NCBI GenBank assembly: GCA_025359865.1
Contig: JANYDH010000046.1
Span: 40,694-104,693, forward strand
Direction: 5' to 3'
Source: Actinomycetes bacterium
GTDB taxonomy: Bacteria; Actinomycetota; Acidimicrobiia; Acidimicrobiales; Ilumatobacteraceae
DNA length: 64,000 bases
Shown: piece by piece, positions 36,673 to 44,659 of the stretch
How the letters are laid out: every line of letters starts with the position of its first letter
How positions within the stretch are numbered: position 1 is the first letter of the stretch
Made by a program: the position numbers and the translations under genes
The notes under the pieces: generated by a model
The model's input: only the letters and a program-made list of their open reading frames with translations
Told to the model about the DNA's origin: nothing
The model's database searches: none

Positions 36673-37617
36673 ATGCACCACCATCTCGTCGTCGGCGCCG
36701 GACCCGTTGGTTCTGGCGTCGCCAACCTGCTCGCCGAGGCCGGGACCCCCGTCACCGTGCTCAGTCGCCGCGGCACTGGTCCGCGGCACCCCCTCATCAC
36801 CCTCGCCACGGCCGACGCCACAGATGCCGACGCACTCACAGCGCACGCCACCGAAGCCGCAGCGATCTACAACTGCGCGAATCCGCCGTATCACCGCTGG
36901 GCTACCGACTGGCCGCCCATCCATCAGGCCCTGATGACCACGGCAGAACGGACCGGCGCCGTGCTGGTGATGATGGACAACCTCTACTCATTCGGCCCGA
37001 ACTCGACGATGCCGATGCGCGAAGGCGATGCCATGCGGGCCACCGGGACCAAGGGCGCGATGCGGGCGAAGATGGCAGCCGACCTGCTGCAGGCCCATGC
37101 CCAGGGGCGCTTGCGGGCCACGTTCGCCCGAGCCTCCGACTTCTTCGGTGCTGAGGTGATCGGATCGGCCTTCGGCGAGCGAGTTGTACCCCGCGTGCTC
37201 GCCGGCAAGAAGGCGTCGATGCTCGGAAAGCCCGATGTGCCGCACAGCGTCAGCTACATGCCCGATGTTGCACGCACGCTGGTGGCTATTGCCGCCGACG
37301 AACGCGCCTGGGGGAAGCCGTGGCACGTGCCCAACGCGCCGGCGGTCAGTCAGCGCCAGATCGTCGAGGCGCTCGCCCGCGCTGCCGGTACCCAGGCGAA
37401 GGTGGGTGCTGTCCCGAAAGCGGCGCTGAGTGTGCTCGGAGTGTTCGCACCGATGATGCGCGAACTCAAAGAAACCTGGTACCAGTTCGAGCAACCGTGG
37501 ATCACGGACAGCACCCTGACCGAGACCACGTTTGGGCTCGCCGCCACACCGCTCGACGAGGCAGCCGCAACCACCGTTGCATGGTGGCGTGATCGCCAGC
37601 TCGTCGGCGCCCGCTGA
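36673..37617 (+). CDS. NAD-dependent epimerase/dehydratase-family protein
   Basis: About 314 residues. Atypical extended-SDR: N-terminal Rossmann HHLVVGAGPVGSGVANLLAEAG, Tyr in MMDNLYSFG, then SDFFGAEVIGSAFGERVVPRVL and a substrate domain. No clear catalytic Tyr-x3-Lys. Similar actinobacterial proteins are commonly found next to TetR genes. Preceded by AGGAGATC and two identical palindromes, so tightly regulated. Substrate unknown. Confidence 0.85.
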   Translation: MHHHLVVGAGPVGSGVANLLAEAGTPVTVLSRRGTGPRHPLITLATADATDADALTAHATEAAAIYNCANPPYHRWATDWPPIHQALMTTAERTGAVLVMMDNLYSFGPNSTMPMREGDAMRATGTKGAMRAKMAADLLQAHAQGRLRATFARASDFFGAEVIGSAFGERVVPRVLAGKKASMLGKPDVPHSVSYMPDVARTLVAIAADERAWGKPWHVPNAPAVSQRQIVEALARAAGTQAKVGAVPKAALSVLGVFAPMMRELKETWYQFEQPWITDSTLTETTFGLAATPLDEAAATTVAWWRDRQLVGAR

Positions 37618-37656
37618 TGGTCGGTTGGCCCAGCAGACAGTTGCTACAGTGCCGAT

Positions 37657-37986
37657 ATGAGCACGCCACCACCACCCACATCCGCGCCTGCCGGTAGCAC
37701 CGGCATTGAGATCACTGCGAGCTTCTTCATCCTCAGTTTCATCCTGTTCCTCTTCAAGCCGGTCTTCGTGATCGACGGCACTGCAGTCAAGAGCCAGTGG
37801 AAGACCCCGGGGATGTTCCCGACCGCACCGGGCCAGCATCAAGTACAAGTCCACATTCCGTATCTGTTTCTGCGCACCGCGGGCAAGGCCGTCGCCACGG
37901 CAACGGTGCAACCCGGTCAGGTCGTGCGCGTCGCCTACAAGGCACCGTGGATTCTCTTCCTGCCCGGCAAGATCACGATGTCCTGA
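37657..37986 (+). CDS. Small membrane-anchored hypothetical protein
   Basis: 109 residues, family not recognised. A Pro/Ser/Thr-rich N-terminus, one hydrophobic segment ITASFFILSFILFLFKPVFV (about 18-37), then a beta-rich C-terminal part (VQVHIPYLFLRTAGKAVATA, APWILFLPGKITMS). TACAGT at 37645-37650 lies 6 bases before the ATG, so it may be leaderless. Confidence 0.65.
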   Translation: MSTPPPPTSAPAGSTGIEITASFFILSFILFLFKPVFVIDGTAVKSQWKTPGMFPTAPGQHQVQVHIPYLFLRTAGKAVATATVQPGQVVRVAYKAPWILFLPGKITMS

Positions 37987-38095
37987 CCGTCTGCACCACC
38001 GCGCGACATTCGCTCACTCACCCGCGAGGAGCGCTGGTTAGTGTTACAAACTTGGTGTCAGCTGGGCTGCGCGAGCCTCACAGACGTCGGACGTT

Positions 38096-38290
38096 GTGAG
38101 TTTGGGGGACGAGCTCGATACGTACAAGATCCCGGCGCTGCGCCAATCAGGGCTCGAGGTCGTTGCTCGTCCGAGCATCGTGTTGTTCTCGAAATCTGGG
38201 TACTCGCCGGCGTTGCACGCGCTCGCCGAGCGCGAGGGCCACATCACCCTCGTCGACGTCGCCACGGAACTCGGAACTCGAACGGACTCG
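38096..38290 (+). pseudogene. C-terminal fragment of a DUF234-type AAA ATPase
   Basis: The frame encodes VVARPSIVLFSKSGYSPALH followed by ALAEREGHITLVDVATELGT, which resembles the restriction-nuclease-like tail of DUF234 ATPases (pattern LFSRSGFTPAL..., LVDL...LLG). The ATPase part is absent. A scar upstream of the toxin-antitoxin pair. Confidence 0.5.
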
Positions 38291-38369
38291 AACGGACGCG
38301 AACGGCGAGTAGGCAACCCGCAATTCACGGTAGCGGGGCGCGGTGGCGATGAACAGTCTGGAAGTGGAG

Positions 38370-38375
38370 TACAAT
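38370..38375 (+). promoter_or_regulatory. -10 element for the Xre/RES pair
   Basis: TACAAT with 27 bases to ATG 38403, in an AT-richer patch; a ribosome site (GGAGAGGTGACG) lies between. Confidence 0.5.
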
Positions 38376-38402
38376 TTATCCAGTTCTGGAGAGGTGACGA
38401 TC

Positions 38403-38846
38403 ATGAGCGTACCAGATGTACGGGCACCGGTGACACGATTCGAGGTCGGCGAGTGGCCCGATCTCACCAACCGCGACAAGCGAACGGCGATGACGCCAGC
38501 GGCGGTGAAGGCGATGGCGCGGCTTGCCGAGCGTTGGGGGTTGACGGTGACACAGGTCGGCCAGCTGCTCGGGGGCGTCTCGGCCAGCTCGTGGCACTCC
38601 TGGCAGCAGCACACACCTCGTTCCGCTCTGTCAACCGACCAGTTGACTCGGGTGTCATTGCTGCTGGGCACCTACACGGCGCTGCACGTACTCCACCCCG
38701 GAGCCCTGGCCGACGAGTGGGTGAAACGCCCGAACAGCAACCCAATTTTCGGCGGCAGCACCCCGCTCGACGTCATGCTCGCCGGCGGGATCCCGGCGAT
38801 GTTGCAGGTACGGGCCCTGCTCGACGGGCGACGCGGCGGCCTATGA
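38403..38846 (+). CDS. Xre/MbcA/ParS-type antitoxin
   Basis: About 147 residues. N-terminal HTH (VKAMARLAERWGLTVTQVGQLLGGVS) and C-terminal toxin-binding domain with the diagnostic DEWVKRPNSNPIFGGSTPLDVMLAGG. Neutralises the RES toxin and autoregulates. The gene overlaps the toxin by 4 bases. ATG 38403 is preferred because GGAGAGG precedes it. Confidence 0.9.
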   Translation: MSVPDVRAPVTRFEVGEWPDLTNRDKRTAMTPAAVKAMARLAERWGLTVTQVGQLLGGVSASSWHSWQQHTPRSALSTDQLTRVSLLLGTYTALHVLHPGALADEWVKRPNSNPIFGGSTPLDVMLAGGIPAMLQVRALLDGRRGGL

Positions 38847-39559
38847 GCGCAGCAGCCGCGAGCTGGCCACGTCTGGCCACGGTGGCATTCGATGACACCT
38901 GCCGCCTGATCCCTGGCCAGTACGCCGGAGCCGAGCCGGAGCACGCTCTGGGCGCCCTCGCCGACGATGATGACGACCTGCAGCAGCTCATCCAGCTCGC
39001 CGCCGCGACGAACAGTCGTCTGCAGGCCCAAGAAGAGCGCCACCCGGGCGGCCTGGGACGAGCCGACGTCGTGTTCGGCATCCCCTTCAGCAAGATCATC
39101 AACGCCGCCTTCACCTACCCAGGGCAGGGGGCGCGTTTCCACGTCGCTGGTGGGCGCGGTGCCTGGTACTGCGCCATCGACGCCGCTACTTGCGTCGACG
39201 AGGTCGCCCACCACAGGATCCAGCACCTGCGCGAGACCGCCGCCGCTGACGAGGACGCCATCGCGTATCGGCTGTTCCACGCCGACATCCACGGCCAGGA
39301 CTTCGCCTGGCTCGACGATGGGGGTCCAGACAGCGCGTCCTGTCTGGACCACGCTTCCTACGCCGGCGGTCAACGCTTCGGGGCGCGCATGCGCGAACTC
39401 GGCGGTGGTGGGATCGTGTACCCATCCGTGCGACATCCGGACGGCACCTGCGTCGCCGTGTTGCAGCCGGCTCTCGTCGCGAACGTACGTCGAGGTGCGC
39501 TGTACCTGCTGACCGTTGCGGACTTCACGGTCACCCGGGTCGTGCGGATCGACGACTGA
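38843..39559 (+). CDS. RES-domain toxin (NAD+-degrading)
   Basis: About 238 residues. RES fold: Arg in GARFHVAGG, Glu in CVDEVAHH, and Ser in GIVYPSVRHPDG form the R-E-S triad; YRLFHADIHGQDFAWL between. Homologous RES toxins (MbcT, ParT) degrade NAD+ or modify host proteins. Co-expressed with the overlapping Xre antitoxin. All three residues are present so the toxin looks intact. Confidence 0.9.
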   Translation: MSAAAASWPRLATVAFDDTCRLIPGQYAGAEPEHALGALADDDDDLQQLIQLAAATNSRLQAQEERHPGGLGRADVVFGIPFSKIINAAFTYPGQGARFHVAGGRGAWYCAIDAATCVDEVAHHRIQHLRETAAADEDAIAYRLFHADIHGQDFAWLDDGGPDSASCLDHASYAGGQRFGARMRELGGGGIVYPSVRHPDGTCVAVLQPALVANVRRGALYLLTVADFTVTRVVRIDD

Positions 39560-39743
39560 CGTGGTGGTGCCGTTCGGGCTGTCGAAGTCGTCGGCCGCGT
39601 CAGCTACGAGGAACTCGCCAGGATCAGCGATGCGCCGTGCCTCGCGCTCGAACTCGAACTCGACTGAACTCTCACGGCAGACCTACCCGACGCCAGCGGT
39701 GCCGACGGTGTGGTGTTCTTCTCCATGGGCGTAGAGATCCTGT

Positions 39744-39935
39744 ATGACTGCAGGGTCTACAACGATTCGTGGCAGCGTCGACCAGCGGGAGCGTCTCCGG
39801 CATCTCGCCGAGCAGCGCTCCAGTTCGATGGCCGAGACGCTCGATGCGGCCCGCGAGGCGCTTCGGCGCGATCAGTTCTACAAGGAGATGGCAGCGGCAG
39901 AAGCCGCGCTGCGTTCCAACCCACAATCATCATGC
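39744..39935 (+). pseudogene. Truncated VapB/MazE-like antitoxin
   Basis: Encodes MTAGSTTIRGSVDQRERLRH, then LAEQRSSSMAETLDAAREALRRDQFYKEMAAAEAALRSNP, the pattern of short antitoxins with RHH start and helical toxin-binding tail. The end is lost against the histidine-kinase gene on the other strand. No toxin remains. Confidence 0.55.
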
Positions 39936-39937
39936 GG

Positions 39938-41281
39938 TTACTTCCACACGGTGACGACGAAACGAGCGCCGCCCAGAGAGGGCGATTCCTCCACGTGAAC
40001 CGTCCCCCGGTGAGAACGAACGATGCCCGCCACGATCGCGAGTCCTAGGCCGGTCCCCCCAGTCCGGCGGCTGCGGGATTCGTCGAGCCTGCGGAACCGT
40101 TCGAACACCACCTGGCGATCGGTGACGGCAATACCCGGACCGTCGTCGTCGACCGTCAACGTCCAACTGTCATCAGCGGCGCTGAGCGCAACCGCAACCG
40201 TCGCCACACAGTGAACAGCTGCATTGTCGACCAGATTGCGAATCACGCGAGAGATCGCTCCGGCGTCGGCGAGCACTTGCACCGCGTCGATCGACCCGCG
40301 CTCGATACGCACCGCCGGCCAACGCATCCCGCACTCGCGCAGTTCGATTCGCACCAAGTCATCGATGTCGGCCAAACGCAGCGGCGCCGAGAACCCTGCA
40401 TCGCGTCGCGCCAACTCGAGGAGATCGTCAATCAACGCTGTGGTTCGGTCGACCTGTGCAATCGCTTCAGGGACTGCGACTGCGGACCGTGACGGGTCTG
40501 TGGAAGCCAGTTCAAGAGTAGCGCGAAGGCCAGCGAGAGGACTACGAAGCTCGTGCGCCGAATCCGACACGAACTGTCGTTGTGCGGCGAGCGCGGCGGC
40601 CAACCGACCCACGGTGGAGTTCATGCTCGTTGCCAACGACGCAAGCTCATCGCCGGTGGCAGGGACATCGAGGCGGCGGCTGGTGTCGGCATCGGTGATG
40701 TCGTCGAGTTCGCGCCGCATCCGGTCGACCGGCCGTAACGACCTGCCGACCAGCCAACTCGCACCAAGGCCGACCATGGCGCACACGGCTGCAAGAAGAC
40801 CGAGGCTCCACCACAGCCGCCGCCAGACAAAGCTCGACCAAGGAACGGACCGGCGCCCGACGACTATGGAGTCGCAACGCGTGGCATCGATGCAAGGGAC
40901 GGCGGCAACGTCCCAATGTCCGTTCATCTCGATCGAGTCGTAGAAGATGTCGGACTCCTCGAGCGAGACGACTTCCAGTTCGGTAGCGGCATACGACTCG
41001 ATTCGACTGCGATCGATGTTCGCCGACGAAGCGATCAACGCGCCATCCGCATCGAACAACGCGATGAACTCATCGCTGCCGGACGGGATCGTGCCGCCAC
41101 GAATCACTGCGTCGGACAACTCGATACTGATCCGGTCCGGAGCAAAGTCGAGGTCCTGGACACGTTCGACATTGGATCGACGCCAGTACTCCGTCAACCC
41201 AATGGTGCCGATCACCGTGAGTAGGAGCGCAGCAGAGACGACGGCTGCTGCCGTGAGCCGACGACGTAGCGACCAGGTCAT
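39938..41281 (-). CDS. Sensor histidine kinase
   Basis: 447 residues: helix ~9-30, periplasmic domain, second helix ~160-180, HAMP, H box DSAHELRSPLAGLRATLELA, N box RNLVDNAAVH, G boxes VDDDGPGI and TGLGLAIVAGI. OmpR-type kinase partner of the regulator that ends over its start (ATGA). The periplasmic part has two Cys (VPCIDATRCDS). Confidence 0.93.
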   Translation of the reverse strand: MTWSLRRRLTAAAVVSAALLLTVIGTIGLTEYWRRSNVERVQDLDFAPDRISIELSDAVIRGGTIPSGSDEFIALFDADGALIASSANIDRSRIESYAATELEVVSLEESDIFYDSIEMNGHWDVAAVPCIDATRCDSIVVGRRSVPWSSFVWRRLWWSLGLLAAVCAMVGLGASWLVGRSLRPVDRMRRELDDITDADTSRRLDVPATGDELASLATSMNSTVGRLAAALAAQRQFVSDSAHELRSPLAGLRATLELASTDPSRSAVAVPEAIAQVDRTTALIDDLLELARRDAGFSAPLRLADIDDLVRIELRECGMRWPAVRIERGSIDAVQVLADAGAISRVIRNLVDNAAVHCVATVAVALSAADDSWTLTVDDDGPGIAVTDRQVVFERFRRLDESRSRRTGGTGLGLAIVAGIVRSHRGTVHVEESPSLGGARFVVTVWK

Positions 41282-41955
41282 ACAGGCCGCACCAACGCGA
41301 TGCGGTACCCGATGCCACGAACCGTTTCGATGGTGTCGGTACCGAATGGTTCGTCGATCTTGCGGCGCAGGTATCCGATGTACACCTGGAGAACGTTCTC
41401 GCCCAGGTCGTCGTCACCCCACACACTCTCGATCAAGTCCCGCTTGCTCACCGGCCGGCCCGCATGGTGGAGGAGGTACTGGAGAAGCGCGAACTCACGC
41501 GGGGTGAGCTCGATCGACTGGCCCTCGCGCTCGCACGAACGACGGGACGGATCGAGCCGCAGTGAGCCGTGCTCGAGTACCGCCAACCGTTGTGTGGGTC
41601 CCCTGCGGATCAGCGCCCGAAGGCGGGCACCGAGCACGATGAACGAGAACGGCTTCGTGAGGTAGTCGTCGGCGCCGGTGTCGAGCCCCTCGGCCTGATC
41701 GTACTCACCGCCCTTGGCCGTCAGCATCAGGATCGGCGTGGTCACGCCGGCTTCGCGAAGCTTCTGACAGACGACGAAACCATTCATGCCGGGCAGCAGT
41801 ACGTCGAGCACTATGGCGTCGTACGGGTGCTCGCTCGCCATCCAGAAACCCACGTCGCCTGTGGCCGCGCGATCGACGGCATAACCATCGGCGGTGAGCC
41901 CATCGTGCAGCGACCGGGCGATGAGTTCCTCGTCCTCCACGATCAAGATTCGCAT
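41278..41955 (-). CDS. OmpR-family response regulator
   Basis: 225 residues. Receiver with VEDEE, Asp in IVLDVLLPGMNG, Lys in YLTKPFSF, and winged helix (ELTPREFALLQYLLHHAGRPV, TIETVRGIGYRI). Start ATG 41955 (MRILIVEDEE). Transcribed in the order protease (42-43 kb), regulator, kinase. Confidence 0.93.
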   Translation of the reverse strand: MRILIVEDEELIARSLHDGLTADGYAVDRAATGDVGFWMASEHPYDAIVLDVLLPGMNGFVVCQKLREAGVTTPILMLTAKGGEYDQAEGLDTGADDYLTKPFSFIVLGARLRALIRRGPTQRLAVLEHGSLRLDPSRRSCEREGQSIELTPREFALLQYLLHHAGRPVSKRDLIESVWGDDDLGENVLQVYIGYLRRKIDEPFGTDTIETVRGIGYRIALVRPV

Positions 41956-42026
41956 GACGGCCCCAGTCTGGCATCCGCCACACCCGGCGGTCGGCCCGGT
42001 GTCAGCCGAACCGACCGCAGACCCGA

Positions 42027-43214
42027 TCATGCAGAGTAACCGAGCAAGGATTCGTCGTCGTAGGAACCATCGTCGTAGGCCGGATCATCGAGCGAACCAT
42101 CGTCGTAGGCCGGATCATCATCCGCAGTCAGATCGCCGTAGGCGTCGTTGTATGCATCGCCGTAGGCGTCGTTGTATGCATCGTCATAAGCATCGTCATA
42201 AGCATCGTCGTATGCCTGGTCATCCGGCTCACTCGCCGGGTCGGCATCACTCGCCGGGTCTGCCTCACTCGTGGCATCTGGCTCACTCGCCGGGTCGGCC
42301 TCACTCGTGGCATCTGGCTCGCTCGATGGGTCGACGCCACCGGACGTGTCGGGCTGAGTCGGATCGGACGGCGTGGTCTCGGGCGTGATCCCTGCGATCC
42401 ACTGGGCGAACGCCGGCACTTCGGCGTAGACGCCTGGGGCGGTTCCGCCGCACTCGACACCCCAGCTGACGACGCCGACCAGCTTGGGTACGCCGAGAGC
42501 ATCCTGTACCACCAGCGGTCCACCACTGTCGCCGTAGCACGAGTCGGTACCGGTACCGCCTGCACAGACCTCGTTCGCCGAGTCGTGCGATGTGTCGTAG
42601 CCGGCGAGAGTCACCGCACAGGTGGCATCGTCGACCAAGGGGACCGTGGTGACCAGGAGCGAGTCGGTACCGCCGTCTGCCGTTTCACTGACTGCTCCCC
42701 ACCCGCCGGTCGTTGCGGTCGACGCCGCAGTCAGATCAGCTGCGGTGGCCAGCGCGATCGGCTGGACGTTGCCGTTGAATTGCAGCGGCTCGGCCAGCAC
42801 CAACACTGATACGTCTGCAGCGAGACCCGCTCCGTACCCAGGGTTCTCGAAGATCGACACGACCTTGCGGTCCTGTCCGGATGCCGACGACTGCAGATTC
42901 ACTCCGGCACGAACCGTAATCTCGCTTGGGTTGGTCCCGAGGGTGCAGTGCGCCGCGGTGAGGATGAGCCGGGCGCTCAGAACCGAGCCGCCGCAGAAAT
43001 GGCCATCCGCGTCCTGCAGTGATACCTGCCAAGGTGTCTTGCTGATGTCGATCGGTTCCCCGCCGACGACCGCCGATGCAGTGCCTGCCGTGACGGCAAG
43101 CATCCCGACTGTCATCGCAGTCGTCGCAACGGCCGCTACGAACGAACCGCGTGTGGCACGACGCCGCACGCGATGCGTCTGCGGTTGGGGAATGGGGGCT
43201 TCGTGGACATGCAT
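42027..43214 (-). CDS. Secreted trypsin-like serine protease with acidic repeat tail
   Basis: 395 residues. Long basic N-region and signal peptide ending ASA; mature start VVGG about residue 49. Chymotrypsin-fold triad His89 (TAAHC), Asp134 (ADVSVL), Ser230 (GDSGGP); Asp224 six before the Ser predicts Arg/Lys cleavage. The tail (about 285-390) has DATSEADPASEP repeats followed by DDAYDDAYNDAYGDAYND and DPAYDDGS repeats, very acidic and Tyr-rich, perhaps Ca-binding or wall-associated. Upstream of the two-component genes on the same strand. Confidence 0.9.
   Translation of the reverse strand: MHVHEAPIPQPQTHRVRRRATRGSFVAAVATTAMTVGMLAVTAGTASAVVGGEPIDISKTPWQVSLQDADGHFCGGSVLSARLILTAAHCTLGTNPSEITVRAGVNLQSSASGQDRKVVSIFENPGYGAGLAADVSVLVLAEPLQFNGNVQPIALATAADLTAASTATTGGWGAVSETADGGTDSLLVTTVPLVDDATCAVTLAGYDTSHDSANEVCAGGTGTDSCYGDSGGPLVVQDALGVPKLVGVVSWGVECGGTAPGVYAEVPAFAQWIAGITPETTPSDPTQPDTSGGVDPSSEPDATSEADPASEPDATSEADPASDADPASEPDDQAYDDAYDDAYDDAYNDAYGDAYNDAYGDLTADDDPAYDDGSLDDPAYDDGSYDDESLLGYSA
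42060..42330. repeat. Coding repeats in the protease tail
   Basis: Degenerate 12- and 24-bp units (such as GTAGGCGTCGTTGTATGCAT twice) code for the Asp/Ala/Tyr repeats; 33-bp units code for the Ser/Glu/Asp/Pro repeats. Confidence 0.8.
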
Positions 43215-43347
43215 GGCGTTGCTCCTTCGTCGAGGGGGACGACGACCACCATGACGGTCCGGTCCTGAGCAATTGGCGAGATCACCTGTGAGAACGCTGA
43301 GACTGGGCAGCGCTCTGCATCACCGGTGGCACGGTGAGTTCTAGCGG

Positions 43348-43830
43348 TCAATGACCGCGGCTGGTGCTCTTCGCGTGGTCTCGAATGAACGTGAGGATCT
43401 TGATGTGCTTTTCCGTGTCGGCCCGCATCAGTTCGAGCACGAGTCCCCACAGGGTGGTGTCGCGCATGTCCTTGATCGACTTCGACAATGCCTTCAGTTC
43501 ATCCACATCTTGACGCTCGAACTCCAAGAACGTCTCGGTCGCGGCGATGATCCCTTCGGGATCGTCCTCCTTGCCGAGCCACGGTATGCCAGCGTCACGG
43601 AACTCAGCCATGCCGCGCAGTGTCTCGGCCCACAACAGGTAGAGCCGATGATGTCGGCGCTCGTCCTCGGCAATGATCGACGCTAGGAACCCTACGTACG
43701 GCGTTGTCGACTGCCCCAATTCGTCGTACTTCTCCGCCAGCACAGCTTCGAACTGCACGTGCGTGACCAGGTGCCGGTAGAGCTCAGCCTCACCCGTGCT
43801 CAGGCCGCGGGGTATCTCGATCGATGTCAT
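43348..43830 (-). CDS. Ferritin-like (diiron-type) small protein
   Basis: 160 residues, all helical. Segments YRHLVTHVQFEAVLAEKYDEL, SIIAEDERRHHRLYLLWAETL, LEFERQDVDELKAL and LELMRADTEKHIKIL have the E-x-x-H spacing of ferritin-like proteins; a metal site is likely though not proved. Role unknown. ATG 43830 has AGGA at about 8 bases. Confidence 0.72.
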   Translation of the reverse strand: MTSIEIPRGLSTGEAELYRHLVTHVQFEAVLAEKYDELGQSTTPYVGFLASIIAEDERRHHRLYLLWAETLRGMAEFRDAGIPWLGKEDDPEGIIAATETFLEFERQDVDELKALSKSIKDMRDTTLWGLVLELMRADTEKHIKILTFIRDHAKSTSRGH

Positions 43831-43969
43831 ATGGACATCCTGCACCGAGCCGTTCGACCCTCTCCAGGGCCGAAAGTCACGATCTGGTGCGAGTTAGGGC
43901 TGACGTCAGGGGACAGCCTCAGCAACGAACTGAGCCGTAGTCGCAATCGCAACCGCGTAGGTTGGGGGC

Positions 43970-44659
43970 ATGCGCCTCACGCCGACCGAACGCGACCGGT
44001 TGCTGATCTTCACCGCAGCGGAACTGGCGCGGGCTCGCCGAGCGCGCGGATTGCTGCTGAACGTGCCCGAAGCAATCGCGCTCATCGCCGACACGGTGTG
44101 TGAGGCCGCACGCGATGGGGCTCGACTGATGGACGCTGCCGCCGCCGGTGCCGGTGTGCTCGCCGAAGCTGATGTACTGCCGGGCGTACCCGACATCGTC
44201 GGCGAGGTCAAAGTCGAGGCGGTGTTCAACGACGGCACCCGCATGGTGGTCGTGCGTCACCCGTTCGGTGAAGGCGCCGGTCTCGGTGAAGATGCGCCGG
44301 GCGCGGTTCTGCCTGCAGTGCGTGAACCGGTAGAGCCGGCAGGCCTCGTCTACCTCTCGGTCACCAACACCTCCGACGTGCCGGTGAGCATCACGTCGCA
44401 CTTCCATTTCTTCGAGGTGAACTCCAGGTTGTCATTCGATCGAGGTGCCGCCTACGGCATGCGGCTGGCGATTCCTGCGGGTGCAGCGAAGCGGTTCGAG
44501 CCGGGCGAACCCACTGACGCTCCACTCGTGCCAATCGGTGGAGCTCGAATCGCGATCGGGTTCGCCGGCTTGGTCGACGGACCGCTCGACGCGCCGGGAG
44601 CGAAGGAGACCGCGCTGGCGCGAGCGGTCGAGCAGGGCTACCTGGGGGCACGTTCATGA
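43970..44659 (+). CDS. ureAB: Urease gamma-beta fusion subunit
   Basis: 229 residues. First ~100 are UreA (MRLTPTERDRLLIFTAAELARARRARGLLLN, NVPEAIALI, VLPGVPDIVGEVKVEAVF), the rest UreB (VTNTSDVPVSITSHFHFFEVN, YGMRLAIPAGAAKRFEPGE). Structural urease subunit. ATG 43970 with GGGGG just before. Overlaps ureC by 4 bases (ATGA). Confidence 0.93.
   Translation: MRLTPTERDRLLIFTAAELARARRARGLLLNVPEAIALIADTVCEAARDGARLMDAAAAGAGVLAEADVLPGVPDIVGEVKVEAVFNDGTRMVVVRHPFGEGAGLGEDAPGAVLPAVREPVEPAGLVYLSVTNTSDVPVSITSHFHFFEVNSRLSFDRGAAYGMRLAIPAGAAKRFEPGEPTDAPLVPIGGARIAIGFAGLVDGPLDAPGAKETALARAVEQGYLGARS

Noticed and set aside
38096..39559. One 487-codon protein fusing the DUF234 fragment to the RES toxin
   Set aside because: The shared frame is accidental; the Xre antitoxin gene lies between in another frame and overlaps the RES start by ATGA, as usual for such pairs.
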